From the NCBI GenBank assembly GCA_003354225.1, contig PIVH01000008.1, forward strand, positions 1 to 13,719: 13,719 nt of DNA, in the 5' to 3' direction. The notes beneath the pieces are model-generated. The model worked only from the letters and a program-made list of their open reading frames with translations. It searched no databases and was not told the origin of the DNA. Position numbers and translations under genes: made by a program. The DNA comes from Globobulimina sp. (Eukaryota; Foraminifera; Rotaliida). Below are positions 1 to 7,426 of this stretch, in pieces (position 1 is the first letter of the stretch; every line of letters starts with the position of its first letter).

Positions 1-46
1 TACTAAAGTTATTTATTTTTTATGGGAGTATGAGGTATAAACACTA

Positions 47-84
47 ATTAGAAAAAAAGAGATAATTGACCTTATTGGTTTATC
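47..84 (-). terminator. Weak intrinsic terminator after the membrane protein gene
   Basis: Read on the minus strand, TTATC/GATAA arms (80-84 and 61-65) and GGT/ACC arms (77-79 and 69-71) form a bulged stem. It is followed by TCTCTTTTTTTC, a seven-T run at 52-58. It begins 22 bp after the stop codon. The stem is A/T-rich and has a three-base bulge, so it would be a weak terminator. Confidence 0.35.
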
Positions 85-106
85 TTGCAATGAACATTAT
101 CCTGAT

Positions 107-661
107 TCAGGCCATTTTTGCAAAAGTAACTTTTTTCCCCTTGTGATCCCAAGTTAATTCCGTTCCAGGCTTTACTTTAACATAGTACTCGCCTTTTTCT
201 TCAAAAGTTGTAGGCATGCCTTGAATTTCGCTGTATTTTGCATGGGATTGTTTGCCAAGGTAAAAATTAAGCCCTAGGAAAAACATCCCTATACAACCCA
301 ATGCTACCATTGAAACTAAAACTTTCATTCTTATTTTACGAAATTTCTCTAGCCTTTCATGCTCCGTACCATATAATTTTTTTCTAGCTTCTTCAAATCG
401 CCTAATTACGCCATCTCCTTCTGCAACAATTTGGTTGTAAATCGCTTCTGCTCTTTCATTTTGATGAATAGCTCTATCAAGATGACCAGATGCAGCAGTA
501 GTTAATTCAGATGTGATTTTTTCTGTAGATGAGATAAATTCTTTTTGATGGTCTGCTAAATCCTTGAAAACCTCGTCAGCCTCTTCATACATTTCCTTGG
601 TTTGGTTGTGAATTGCAAATATTTCATCAACACATTCCTGCATTTTACGTATACTTGACAT
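107..661 (-). CDS. Coiled-coil single-pass membrane protein, possible conjugation accessory
   Basis: A 184-residue protein of unrecognised family. Residues about 1-110 are polar, charged and rich in E/K/Q with heptad-like spacing, so probably a long helical coiled coil. Residues about 113-135 (KVLVSMVALGCIGMFFLGLN) form one membrane helix. The last 45 residues (from about 140) look like a small beta domain containing GEYYVKVKPGTELTW and GKKVTFAKM. The ATG at 661 is supported by AAGGAT six bases upstream (668-673). The gene diverges from the coupling-protein gene across a 118-bp spacer. An A/T hairpin with a T-run follows the stop. Seen: coiled coil plus membrane helix next to transfer genes. 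Inferred: an inner-membrane accessory of DNA transfer, in the manner of MobB/MbeB-like proteins. It could equally be an unrelated membrane protein. Function is uncertain; that it is a real gene is fairly sure. Confidence 0.75.
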   Translation of the reverse strand: MSSIRKMQECVDEIFAIHNQTKEMYEEADEVFKDLADHQKEFISSTEKITSELTTAASGHLDRAIHQNERAEAIYNQIVAEGDGVIRRFEEARKKLYGTEHERLEKFRKIRMKVLVSMVALGCIGMFFLGLNFYLGKQSHAKYSEIQGMPTTFEEKGEYYVKVKPGTELTWDHKGKKVTFAKMA

Positions 662-721
662 TTAATAATCCTTCATGAAAACACTTATTGTGCATCTCAA
701 TAGTAATAAAAACAATAAAAA

Positions 722-751
722 TTTATATGTGCTAAATAATGCTGTTATAAT
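722..751 (+). promoter_or_regulatory. Extended -10 promoter for the coupling protein gene
   Basis: TGTTATAAT at 743-751 is a perfect extended -10 element (TG, one base, TATAAT at 746-751). A poor -35 (TTTATA, 722-727) sits 18 bp upstream, as is usual for extended -10 promoters. Transcription would start near 758, about 22 bases before the ATG. Confidence 0.55.
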
Positions 752-779
752 ATCGGTCAATCGCTCATAGGGCTTATAA

Positions 780-2459
780 ATGGATTTTAACAACAACGTT
801 AGCTTAACTTTACCAGAAAGAATTGAGCTAATATGTAAATATCGTAGTCATCAATCTAAACTCTTTAGAGGTTCTTTGCCTAATGTAAGCCTTTCTGAAA
901 ACAATATGGGATGCTTGGTTTTTATAGTATTTAGCATAGTAGTTTATTTAATAATGGCCGGCATCTATCTATATGGGGAAGGGGTTTGGCAAACTTATGC
1001 AACTCCTATAGTAATTACTTGTGCTAGCATGTTTGTTATATTTATTTTAAATAAAATTAGAAAAAAGAGAAAACGTAACAAATTAGTAGGCGGTACTAGC
1101 AATTCTGTTTTATGGCTCGGTTACTCCACTGGAAAATTAGCAAACCTTTGGCATAAACCTGGGCTTGCTGCCAATCAGCATATTTCATTATCTTTAGAGG
1201 ATGCTTGCAAAAACATTTTAGTTTTAGGCGCTATTGGCTCTGGTAAAACTACCTGTGTTATGCAGCCATTATTAGCTCAAGCACTTGAGCAAGACTGGGG
1301 TGGGTTGGTTTTTGATATTAAAGGCGACTTTAAGCATGCTGTTCAAGCTATAGCAAATACTATCAGTAATAAAAAAATAACGATTATTGGCCCTAATAAC
1401 CAGCAGTTAAATTTGTTAGCAGGATTAACGCCAGAAATTGCTGCATCCTTTTTAAAATCAACCTTTTTGTTAAGCGGCCATTCTCTAGATTCTTTTTGGA
1501 TAGATACAGCAACTGAGTTATGTCGTAATTGCTTGGGATTATTACAAAATCTACCTAAGCGTTATAATCTGCTTGGTTTATATGAATATTTATTCGAGCC
1601 AGAGACAAAACAAATTATTGATGGAGAATTATTTGTTGTACAAAAACAATTAGAGCCAAAAGCCCAAAGACTATTAAAAAGCTACCAAAATTATGTTGAT
1701 AATATTTTCGATAAATTTGACGATAAAGTAAAGAGTAATGTTAAAGCCACTGTAGCACAAGTTTTATCTCCTTTTAACCATCCAGAGCTTTTAGATGCTT
1801 TCTGCTCATCAGATAATAAGTCTCTATCTATGGAAAAACTATTGGATGGCCACGTTTATTTAGTAGATATGCCCTTATCTGCTTGGGGATTAGGAGGCAA
1901 AGTGGTGTACACTTTTATTAAGCTACGTTTTTTTAATCTCATGCAACAACGTCAAGCAAAGGCTGATTTAAACCAAGACCGCCCTGTATTGTTTATGTGC
2001 GATGAATATCAAGAAATTGTTAGTGCCAATAAAGATGGCTTATCAGATTTAAATTTCTGGGATAAATCCCGCTCTAGCAAAACCATTGGTATTATTTCTT
2101 CGCAATCCATCTCTAGTTTTTATGCAGCACTTAATAACAAACATGCTGCTGATGCTCTATTACAAAATTTTTGTCAACGCATATTATTAAAAACTGACGA
2201 CCAAGCTACATTAGAATTTGCCAGTAAAATAACAGGGTATACAACAACAAAAAGACTTCATCGTAGTAAATCTAAAAGCTCAGAGTTTAATTCAACAGAA
2301 CATACTAGTGAAAGTATTATAGAAACTAAAGAGCTAATCGTTGATGCCCAATTGTTTCGCAATCTAAACCCAATGGATGCCATTGCATTTTTTACTATTA
2401 ATGGGCATAACCTAGATGATGTAGTTAGATTAATGCCAGTTTTTACCAATGAGACTTAG
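780..2459 (+). CDS. traD: Type IV coupling protein, VirD4/TraD/TraG family
   Basis: A 559-residue conjugation ATPase of the inner membrane that links the relaxase-DNA complex to the secretion channel. Two membrane helices lie at about 44-64 and 74-91, followed by a basic stretch (KIRKKRKRNK). Walker A is GAIGSGKT (150-157). Walker B is VLFMCDEY (403-410). The conserved TraD/TraG C-terminal region reads NFCQRILLKTDDQATLEFASK (about 463-483). The length fits the short VirD4-like branch; there is no long acidic tail as in F TraD. AGGG at 769-772 precedes the ATG by 7 bases. The stop TAG (2457-2459) overlaps the stop of the convergent relaxase gene by four bases. Pairing with a TraA-type relaxase suggests the two act together. 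Family assignment is secure; the symbol is by function, since naming varies (traD, traG, virD4). Confidence 0.9.
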   Translation: MDFNNNVSLTLPERIELICKYRSHQSKLFRGSLPNVSLSENNMGCLVFIVFSIVVYLIMAGIYLYGEGVWQTYATPIVITCASMFVIFILNKIRKKRKRNKLVGGTSNSVLWLGYSTGKLANLWHKPGLAANQHISLSLEDACKNILVLGAIGSGKTTCVMQPLLAQALEQDWGGLVFDIKGDFKHAVQAIANTISNKKITIIGPNNQQLNLLAGLTPEIAASFLKSTFLLSGHSLDSFWIDTATELCRNCLGLLQNLPKRYNLLGLYEYLFEPETKQIIDGELFVVQKQLEPKAQRLLKSYQNYVDNIFDKFDDKVKSNVKATVAQVLSPFNHPELLDAFCSSDNKSLSMEKLLDGHVYLVDMPLSAWGLGGKVVYTFIKLRFFNLMQQRQAKADLNQDRPVLFMCDEYQEIVSANKDGLSDLNFWDKSRSSKTIGIISSQSISSFYAALNNKHAADALLQNFCQRILLKTDDQATLEFASKITGYTTTKRLHRSKSKSSEFNSTEHTSESIIETKELIVDAQLFRNLNPMDAIAFFTINGHNLDDVVRLMPVFTNET

Positions 2460-5032
2460 AGACTTAATTCATAATCTATAGTTCGCTCTATTCCCTTGGT
2501 ATTTTCTATTTCTTTATTTGTTTTAATAGTAAAACTTGGCTCTTGTTCACCTGTTGAAGATTGGGATTTTTCAATTGTATACTCCTTGCCAGATGATAAA
2601 TCTTTACATATATCATTTTTTAATAGCTTAACTTGATTGCCTTGCTCTAACATACCATAGATCTCATCTCCAAGTTTAACAGTTCCTCTAAATATACCCT
2701 TATCTTGGTCTTGTAATTCAAATGAAATATTTTTTTCAAGCTTTTCATTAAGCTTATCTACATCACGACTTAATTGACGTTGCATTAATCTGCTTTTTGC
2801 ATTACTCATATCCTTTTGCGATATTTCTGGAGTTATTTCCTGCTGGCTCTGCTGTTTTTTAAAATCAACTTGATAGTCCACTGTTATATCCTTAGCTCTT
2901 TCTCGCTCAAAGGTTTGATATAATATTTCTTTATTAGCAAACTCATCCTTACTCCAAAATACATCGCAGCTATTTTTGTGGCGCGACATTGAAACATAAG
3001 CTGCATGCCTATCAAAATGCCTGGATGCTAATACATGTGATTGGTCTACTGTAGAGCCTTGATTTTTATGGATAGTAGAAGCATAACCATGGGTGATGTC
3101 TTTATAAAAATCCGTTGAGAAACTTAACACTCTATTATCATGCTTTTTATCTAGTTCAATTGTTAATTTTTCATTATCTATTGCTTTAACAGTTCCTAAT
3201 GTTCCATTACTAATAGCAAGACTTTTTTCATTACGTAAAAACATTATTCTATCTTCTATGGCAAATTCTTTACTGCCTTGTTTAGTTGAAACAGTATGTT
3301 CTTGTCCAAGTTCATCATTATTTTTGCGAATTTCGCGAGCGTTAGTATTCAACTCTTTAACATCTGCTCTGGTATAAGCTAACAGTAATTGGGTCTTATC
3401 TGGTGTATTAGAGCGTACTTCCTGCCATTGCTCTAACATTGAGGTTATGGCTTCTTTCTTTGTTACATGTTCATGAATTAAATCTTGTTGCTCATATGTT
3501 TGTATGGCTTCTCTAATATTACCTGTTGCTAAATTTTTAGTTGCCTCTTTTTGCCAATCTTCTTTTTGGCGCAGTATTACATTAAGCTCTGATGTCCCAA
3601 CCCGCTCACTAATAGCTCGAAACGGTGCGCCAGCTTCGATTGCTTGTAACTGTTGCCAATCACCAATTAAGACCAGCTTTGCTTTAGCTTCAGTCACCTC
3701 TTGCATGATTGCTGCCATCTGACGTGATGAAACCATACCAGCCTCATCTATGACAACTACATCTTTGCTAGTTAATTTTTCCCTATCATTTTCCCAATTG
3801 ATTAATCGATTAGCGATAGTGTGGCTTTCAATACCTGAATCCATCTGCAAGTCATCAGCTACTTTTTTGGTTAGTGACATGCCCTTAACATTATAACCAG
3901 CATCACTCCAAGCATTATTTGCAGCACCCAGTAGATAACTCTTACCAGTACCAGCAAAACCTACCACACAGGCTGTATCTCCGCTATTTAGGATATGTGA
4001 GTATGCTGCTTGCTGGGATTCATTGAGAGTATAATTTTTCGTTGCTTGTTTTTGGATTGTATTGCTAACAGAATGATTATTACGTTCAGAGCATTGCTCT
4101 GTTTGATAGCACATTTTACTTTCCATCTCCAGCATTTGAGCCGTACTAAACCTATTTTGATCTAGTTTATCTATACCTAGGTGTACAATATTAGAGTTTG
4201 ATTTAACTTTCTCGAATACTTCGATGAATTGCTCCCTTGAATCAGTATGTCTATTTACAAATCTTGCTATATCATCATGGGTAAATGTAGATTGTTGGCG
4301 AGTTATAGCATCTAAAGCAATTTCAGGGTCATTTAATATCCTCTGGCCATTTTCTTTAGCTATTTGTTTGTGCATTTCAAGACGGGATATATGATGACTA
4401 GCTGCTTTTGCTCCTATCTTGGTTTGTGGCTCTAAGTTAATACCCTGCTCCTCATAGGAACGATGATCTATCCTCATATCATGGCCATGTTGAGCAAGAT
4501 GTCTATTACAATCATCAGCCCATTGCATACGCCAATCCATGAGCATATCTTTGCCATTCCACTCTCTAATCTTATTGCCAAATCCTGTATCAGTAACTTC
4601 TCTAAAACTAAGCATCACATGAATGTGTGAGTTATCCTGACCACCCTTATGCCCTGTATGGATACACGTATCAGCAACCATGCCTTTATCTACAAATGTC
4701 GTTTGAATGAATTCCTTAGTTAAGGCGATATTTTGCTCATCAGTTAGTTCACGAGGTAGAGAGATATTTAATTCCCTAGCTAACTGAGAGTCTTTACGCT
4801 TTTCAATAACTTCAACATGATTCCATAGTTTAGCTCTATCTTTCATCCATTCAGGGGCATTCTCTGGTAGTAATATCTCTTGGTACATCAAATCCTGTTT
4901 CTTGGTGAAGTCATGGGTTAGTTCTGTTCTTTCATCAAGAATTTTTTCGCAAGCACGATAGGCACTAGCAGCTACACTACTACGCCCTTGGCTTCTTGAG
5001 ATGGTCTGTGCTGATAGGTGGTAAATTGCCAT
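2456..5032 (-). CDS. traA: TraA-type conjugative relaxase-helicase (MobA/MobL, MOBQ)
   Basis: An 858-residue two-part transfer initiator. The N-terminal relaxase (about 1-220, MobA/MobL type) starts IYHLSAQTISRSQGRSSVAASAYR, giving the probable nucleophile Tyr25. The metal-binding motif is NSHIHV with His136 and His138; the preceding segment IHTGHKGG lacks the acidic residue often seen there. The C-terminal half is a RecD-like superfamily 1 helicase: Walker A GFAGTGKS (358-365), Walker B VVVIDEAGMV (425-434), late motifs GYASTIHKNQGSTVD (649-663) and YVSMSRHK (678-685). It is shorter than the roughly 1,100-residue TraA of Ti plasmids. It would nick oriT, stay bound to the 5' end and unwind the strand. 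The ATG at 5032 has AGGA at 5044-5047 (11-base spacing, somewhat long). The oriT candidate lies about 235 bp upstream. Family is secure. Confidence 0.92.
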   Translation of the reverse strand: MAIYHLSAQTISRSQGRSSVAASAYRACEKILDERTELTHDFTKKQDLMYQEILLPENAPEWMKDRAKLWNHVEVIEKRKDSQLARELNISLPRELTDEQNIALTKEFIQTTFVDKGMVADTCIHTGHKGGQDNSHIHVMLSFREVTDTGFGNKIREWNGKDMLMDWRMQWADDCNRHLAQHGHDMRIDHRSYEEQGINLEPQTKIGAKAASHHISRLEMHKQIAKENGQRILNDPEIALDAITRQQSTFTHDDIARFVNRHTDSREQFIEVFEKVKSNSNIVHLGIDKLDQNRFSTAQMLEMESKMCYQTEQCSERNNHSVSNTIQKQATKNYTLNESQQAAYSHILNSGDTACVVGFAGTGKSYLLGAANNAWSDAGYNVKGMSLTKKVADDLQMDSGIESHTIANRLINWENDREKLTSKDVVVIDEAGMVSSRQMAAIMQEVTEAKAKLVLIGDWQQLQAIEAGAPFRAISERVGTSELNVILRQKEDWQKEATKNLATGNIREAIQTYEQQDLIHEHVTKKEAITSMLEQWQEVRSNTPDKTQLLLAYTRADVKELNTNAREIRKNNDELGQEHTVSTKQGSKEFAIEDRIMFLRNEKSLAISNGTLGTVKAIDNEKLTIELDKKHDNRVLSFSTDFYKDITHGYASTIHKNQGSTVDQSHVLASRHFDRHAAYVSMSRHKNSCDVFWSKDEFANKEILYQTFERERAKDITVDYQVDFKKQQSQQEITPEISQKDMSNAKSRLMQRQLSRDVDKLNEKLEKNISFELQDQDKGIFRGTVKLGDEIYGMLEQGNQVKLLKNDICKDLSSGKEYTIEKSQSSTGEQEPSFTIKTNKEIENTKGIERTIDYELSL

Positions 5033-5131
5033 TACGTGTTTTGTCCTATGAATATCAAATTTAGATTCTGAGGTTCTTTCATTTATTTAGTTTCTCTATC
5101 AAGTTTTTATAATATTATTTCGAATTTCTGT

Positions 5132-5159
5132 ATTTTAGTTATGTCTTAATACAATTCAA
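5132..5159 (-). promoter_or_regulatory. Candidate sigma-70 promoter for traA
   Basis: On the minus strand TTGAAT (5154-5159) and TAAAAT (5132-5137, five of six -10 bases) are separated by 16 bp. They lie between oriT and traA, so transcription would start near 5125 and leave a leader of about 95 bases. The region is A/T-rich and chance matches are common. Confidence 0.35.
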
Positions 5160-5262
5160 TAATTAGCAGAATTTCCATATTTGTTTCTAAGTAGCTACTA
5201 AAAAATATTGCAAATTACGATAATATTAATATTTTACTCAATTCTTAAATCTTCATCTAAAA

Positions 5263-5300
5263 GCGCACGTTGCGAAGCAACGTATAAGCGCGCTCTTCGA
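5263..5300 (+). other. oriT: Origin of transfer (oriT), Ti/RSF1010 (Q-type) family
   Basis: A perfect 7-bp hairpin ACGTTGC (5267-5273), GAA loop, GCAACGT (5277-5283) is followed directly by ATAAGCGCGCTCTTCG. From memory of the family, Ti-plasmid oriT has an inverted repeat ending in GCGACGT followed by ATAATTGCG/CCCTTGG. RSF1010 oriT has an inverted repeat followed by TAAGTGCG/CCCTC. By analogy the nick would fall between 5292 and 5293 on the plus strand (TATAAGCGCG/CTCTTC). The block is G+C-rich within an A+T-rich spacer and lies just upstream of a MOBQ relaxase gene, where such origins usually are. Nicked there, the plus strand would transfer 5' end first from 5293, so the small accessory gene and parA-parB-rep would enter first and traA last. 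Cleavage is not shown by sequence alone. Confidence 0.75.
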
Positions 5301-5482
5301 GAATTCTGTTGGCGTATTGTATGGCAGTGGTGGTCTGGATTCAAATCTTTATGGTCATGTGGTTTGTTGGTGTGCTATTTGGTTTTAAATTGATATAGCT
5401 TGTATGTGATTACTCACTTATTATTTGTATCTACGATTTATCTGTTGTATATTTTTGCTTGGTTAGTTATTGGAACATTGGT

Positions 5483-5734
5483 ATGGAGAATTTATCCAGA
5501 GTAGAAAAACTCAAAAAACAACGTAGTACTTTAAATGCCCGCATTCAGAAATTAGAAGCTACTGAAAAGCAGAGAGAACGCAAACAAGATACTAGGCGTA
5601 AGATTCTGGTTGGTTCTTATTATCTTGAGCAAGCTAAAAAAGATGGTTCTATAGATAGGATTAATAAGTTCATGGACGAGTTTTTAACTAGGGAAAGTGA
5701 TAGAGCTTTATTTGGATTGGATAAAGACAAATAA
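5483..5734 (+). CDS. Small TraD/MobC-like relaxosome accessory protein
   Basis: An 83-residue, highly charged protein. An amphipathic helix (KLKKQRSTLNARIQKLEATE) is followed by EKQRERKQDTRRKILVGSYYLEQAKKDGS. This resembles the pattern of small Ti-type TraD / MobC proteins (a basic K/R-rich helix, then TRRxIxxG). Such proteins sit beside oriT and help the relaxase bind. The TTG at 5459 would add eight residues, but the ATG at 5483 has GGAA seven bases upstream (5472-5475) and starts at the conserved helix, so it is chosen. It lies 180 bp on the far side of oriT from traA and points away from it, matching the divergent Ti layout. Its name is unrelated to the large coupling protein also called TraD. 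Family by pattern, not by search. Confidence 0.65.
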   Translation: MENLSRVEKLKKQRSTLNARIQKLEATEKQRERKQDTRRKILVGSYYLEQAKKDGSIDRINKFMDEFLTRESDRALFGLDKDK

Positions 5735-5740
5735 TTATAT

Positions 5741-5757
5741 GATAACAAGTTGTTATC
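5741..5757. repeat. 17-bp palindrome after the accessory gene
   Basis: GATAACAA, a central G, then TTGTTATC is perfectly symmetrical and starts 7 bp after the stop codon. There is no T-run, so it is more likely a protein-binding site than an efficient terminator. Confidence 0.5.
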
Positions 5758-5938
5758 TATTTATCTTATGGTTTAAAATACTATGCTTAATAATAGTAAT
5801 CCCAATAGAGCTAAAATTTCGGACACTTGGTAAGCATATTAGTTTGTAGAAGTATCCATATCTAATAATATCATCTAGGGTAAGCAATTAAGGCCTAGTA
5901 GCTTATCAATCTAAAAAATAAATAATTTTTATTTTTGA

Positions 5939-6043
5939 GACAAATTAACTACTCGCATACTTTAGCTATAAGTAGTTAATGTTAAATGGTAGAGATTTTT
6001 TGCACACCTCGTGTTTTTATTATGGGCATGCGGGACAAATTAA
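5939..6043. repeat. Repeat cluster upstream of parA
   Basis: Two direct copies of GACAAATTAA start 95 bp apart. The first overlaps the left arm of a perfect 10-bp inverted repeat (5944-5953 and 5971-5980, 17-base loop). The cluster lies just upstream of the parA promoter, so ParA or ParB/Rep binding for autoregulation is plausible but unproven. Confidence 0.4.
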
Positions 6044-6073
6044 GGACGATAAATAGATATCTTTTTGTTTTTG

Positions 6074-6103
6074 TTGACATGTTTTAAGGTTTTGGTCGAT
6101 AAT
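6074..6103 (+). promoter_or_regulatory. Sigma-70 promoter of the parAB operon
   Basis: A perfect -35 TTGACA (6074-6079) and GATAAT (6098-6103, five of six) are 18 bp apart. Transcription would start near 6110 and give a leader of about 78 bases before the parA ATG. It is the best -35 match in the intergenic DNA of the window. Confidence 0.55.
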
Positions 6104-6187
6104 CGCGTATGTAACGCAAAATATGCACCAAGCCCGTTTTGCAGATTGTAGCAGTATTACAGGTTTTTTATTTAATTGGAACAACAG

Positions 6188-7423
6188 ATGGAAAAATATG
6201 GTTTAGGTCAATTAAATGAGCAAGGGAATCGCTTTAGTTCCCTTAAAGATCATGGATTACAAACCATTCAGCAATTAAAACAATATCTGAATCAACCTAA
6301 ATATAATAGACCATCTAAAACTTTCAAGTTAACAGAAATTATACAACTTCTTGACATCCCTAGAACCACCTTGAGAAATAAAGAAAAAGATTCTATTTTT
6401 TCCTATACCAAAGATAAGGACAACCCTAAAAAAATATATTCTATTTCTGATTTGACTGAAATTCGCAATTACTTCGGTAAAGGTTTCTATAACGGAAAAA
6501 CTATAAGACCTGAAAAAACAGATCCCCTTATTCTCTCTTTTAGCATGTTTAAAGGCGGGGTTGGAAAAACAACTCATGCTTGTCATTTAGCAGCGCATTG
6601 CGCAATTAGTGGATTAAAAACCCTGCTAGTAGATCTAGATCCACAAGCATCTTCAACTTTTATGTATGGATATGTCCCGAGTATTGATATAAGCAGCGGA
6701 AACACAATAAGAGACACATTATTAGAAGATTTTAACTTAATAAAAGAAATTATTAAACATACGCATTATGACGGTCTAGACATCATTACATCAGGTCTTG
6801 AATTGCAATCTGCCGATATTTGTCTACCTAGTGCTAATCATAATAATACCGCAACTTTAGGTGTTCCCATGCTTAGATTGAAAAAAGCTCTTGATCTTGT
6901 AAAGCAGAATTATGACATAATAATCCTTGACTGTGCACCTAATCATGCATCAGTCACTATGAATGCGCTAGCTGCTTCAGATGGTGTAATTTTACCAATA
7001 ACACCTAATATGCTTTCATATGGAAGTTCTATACATTTTATAGAGACCCTTGAAGAATTATCAGAAACTTTAGAACAATACAAAATCCAACTAGCAGAGG
7101 AACAACCAGATCACCCAGAAATACCGGTTTTATCTAAATGCATAAATAAGATATTTAGAATTTTGATCACTAACGATCCTGCTGATAGAGAATCTCAAGA
7201 CGTAAGTGCTGCCATAAGAAAGCTGTATGGTGATTTTGTTCTACCTAGACCAATGTCTAGAACTATAGCTCTTACTAGAGCATCAAATGATATTGGCCTC
7301 TTATATGATGTAAAAAAATCTGAAATTAGAGGCTCTAGAGAATCATTTGAAAGAGGCTTAGCCGCTATGAAAGCAGTTAATGACGATATTTTAACAATTT
7401 TATCAGCTATTACTAATTCTTAA
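6188..7423 (+). CDS. parA: ParA, type Ia plasmid partition ATPase
   Basis: A 411-residue ParA ATPase that positions plasmid copies before cell division by cycling on the nucleoid. Residue numbers are from the ATG at 6188. An N-terminal helix-turn-helix, KLTEIIQLLDIPRTTLRNKE (about 47-66), marks the long type Ia class whose ParA also represses its own operon. The deviant Walker A is KGGVGKTT (122-129), with SMF just before it. Walker A' is LVDLDPQAS (147-155). Walker B is DIIILDCAPN. A TTG at 6176 would add four residues; the ATG at 6188 has GGAA six bases upstream (6178-6181) and is preferred. The same ATTGGAACA context precedes the small transfer gene at 5483. parB follows after 3 bp. Type Ia ParA proteins of similar length are typical of large plasmids, including Coxiella and Legionella ones. 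Confidence 0.92.
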   Translation: MEKYGLGQLNEQGNRFSSLKDHGLQTIQQLKQYLNQPKYNRPSKTFKLTEIIQLLDIPRTTLRNKEKDSIFSYTKDKDNPKKIYSISDLTEIRNYFGKGFYNGKTIRPEKTDPLILSFSMFKGGVGKTTHACHLAAHCAISGLKTLLVDLDPQASSTFMYGYVPSIDISSGNTIRDTLLEDFNLIKEIIKHTHYDGLDIITSGLELQSADICLPSANHNNTATLGVPMLRLKKALDLVKQNYDIIILDCAPNHASVTMNALAASDGVILPITPNMLSYGSSIHFIETLEELSETLEQYKIQLAEEQPDHPEIPVLSKCINKIFRILITNDPADRESQDVSAAIRKLYGDFVLPRPMSRTIALTRASNDIGLLYDVKKSEIRGSRESFERGLAAMKAVNDDILTILSAITNS

Positions 7424-7426
7424 CAT

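Larger units (their letters stand above)
5735..6187. other. Gene-free A+T-rich spacer before parA with small repeats
   Basis: About 450 bp with no credible ORF. It contains the 17-bp palindrome, GGTAAGCA twice (5829-5836 and 5879-5886), a 10-bp inverted repeat ATTAACTACT/AGTAGTTAAT (5944-5953 and 5971-5980), and GACAAATTAA twice (5939-5948 and 6034-6043). A promoter for parA also lies here. The repeats could be operators, centromere sites or part of an origin; the sequence does not decide. Confidence 0.45.

Noticed and set aside
2258-2449. 63-codon minus-strand ORF inside the coupling protein gene
   Set aside because: It lies opposite the conserved C-terminal region of the coupling protein and has no ribosome binding site or recognisable motif.
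3504-3722. 72-codon plus-strand ORF inside traA
   Set aside because: It lies opposite the conserved helicase domain of traA and shows no domain of its own; a shadow frame.
5208-5393. 61-codon plus-strand ORF across the oriT region
   Set aside because: It overlaps the oriT hairpin, has no ribosome binding site and an unprotein-like Cys/Trp-rich composition; the region is explained by the transfer origin.
6329-6586. Minus-strand ORF inside parA
   Set aside because: It is opposite the ParA helix-turn-helix and Walker A region; no independent support.
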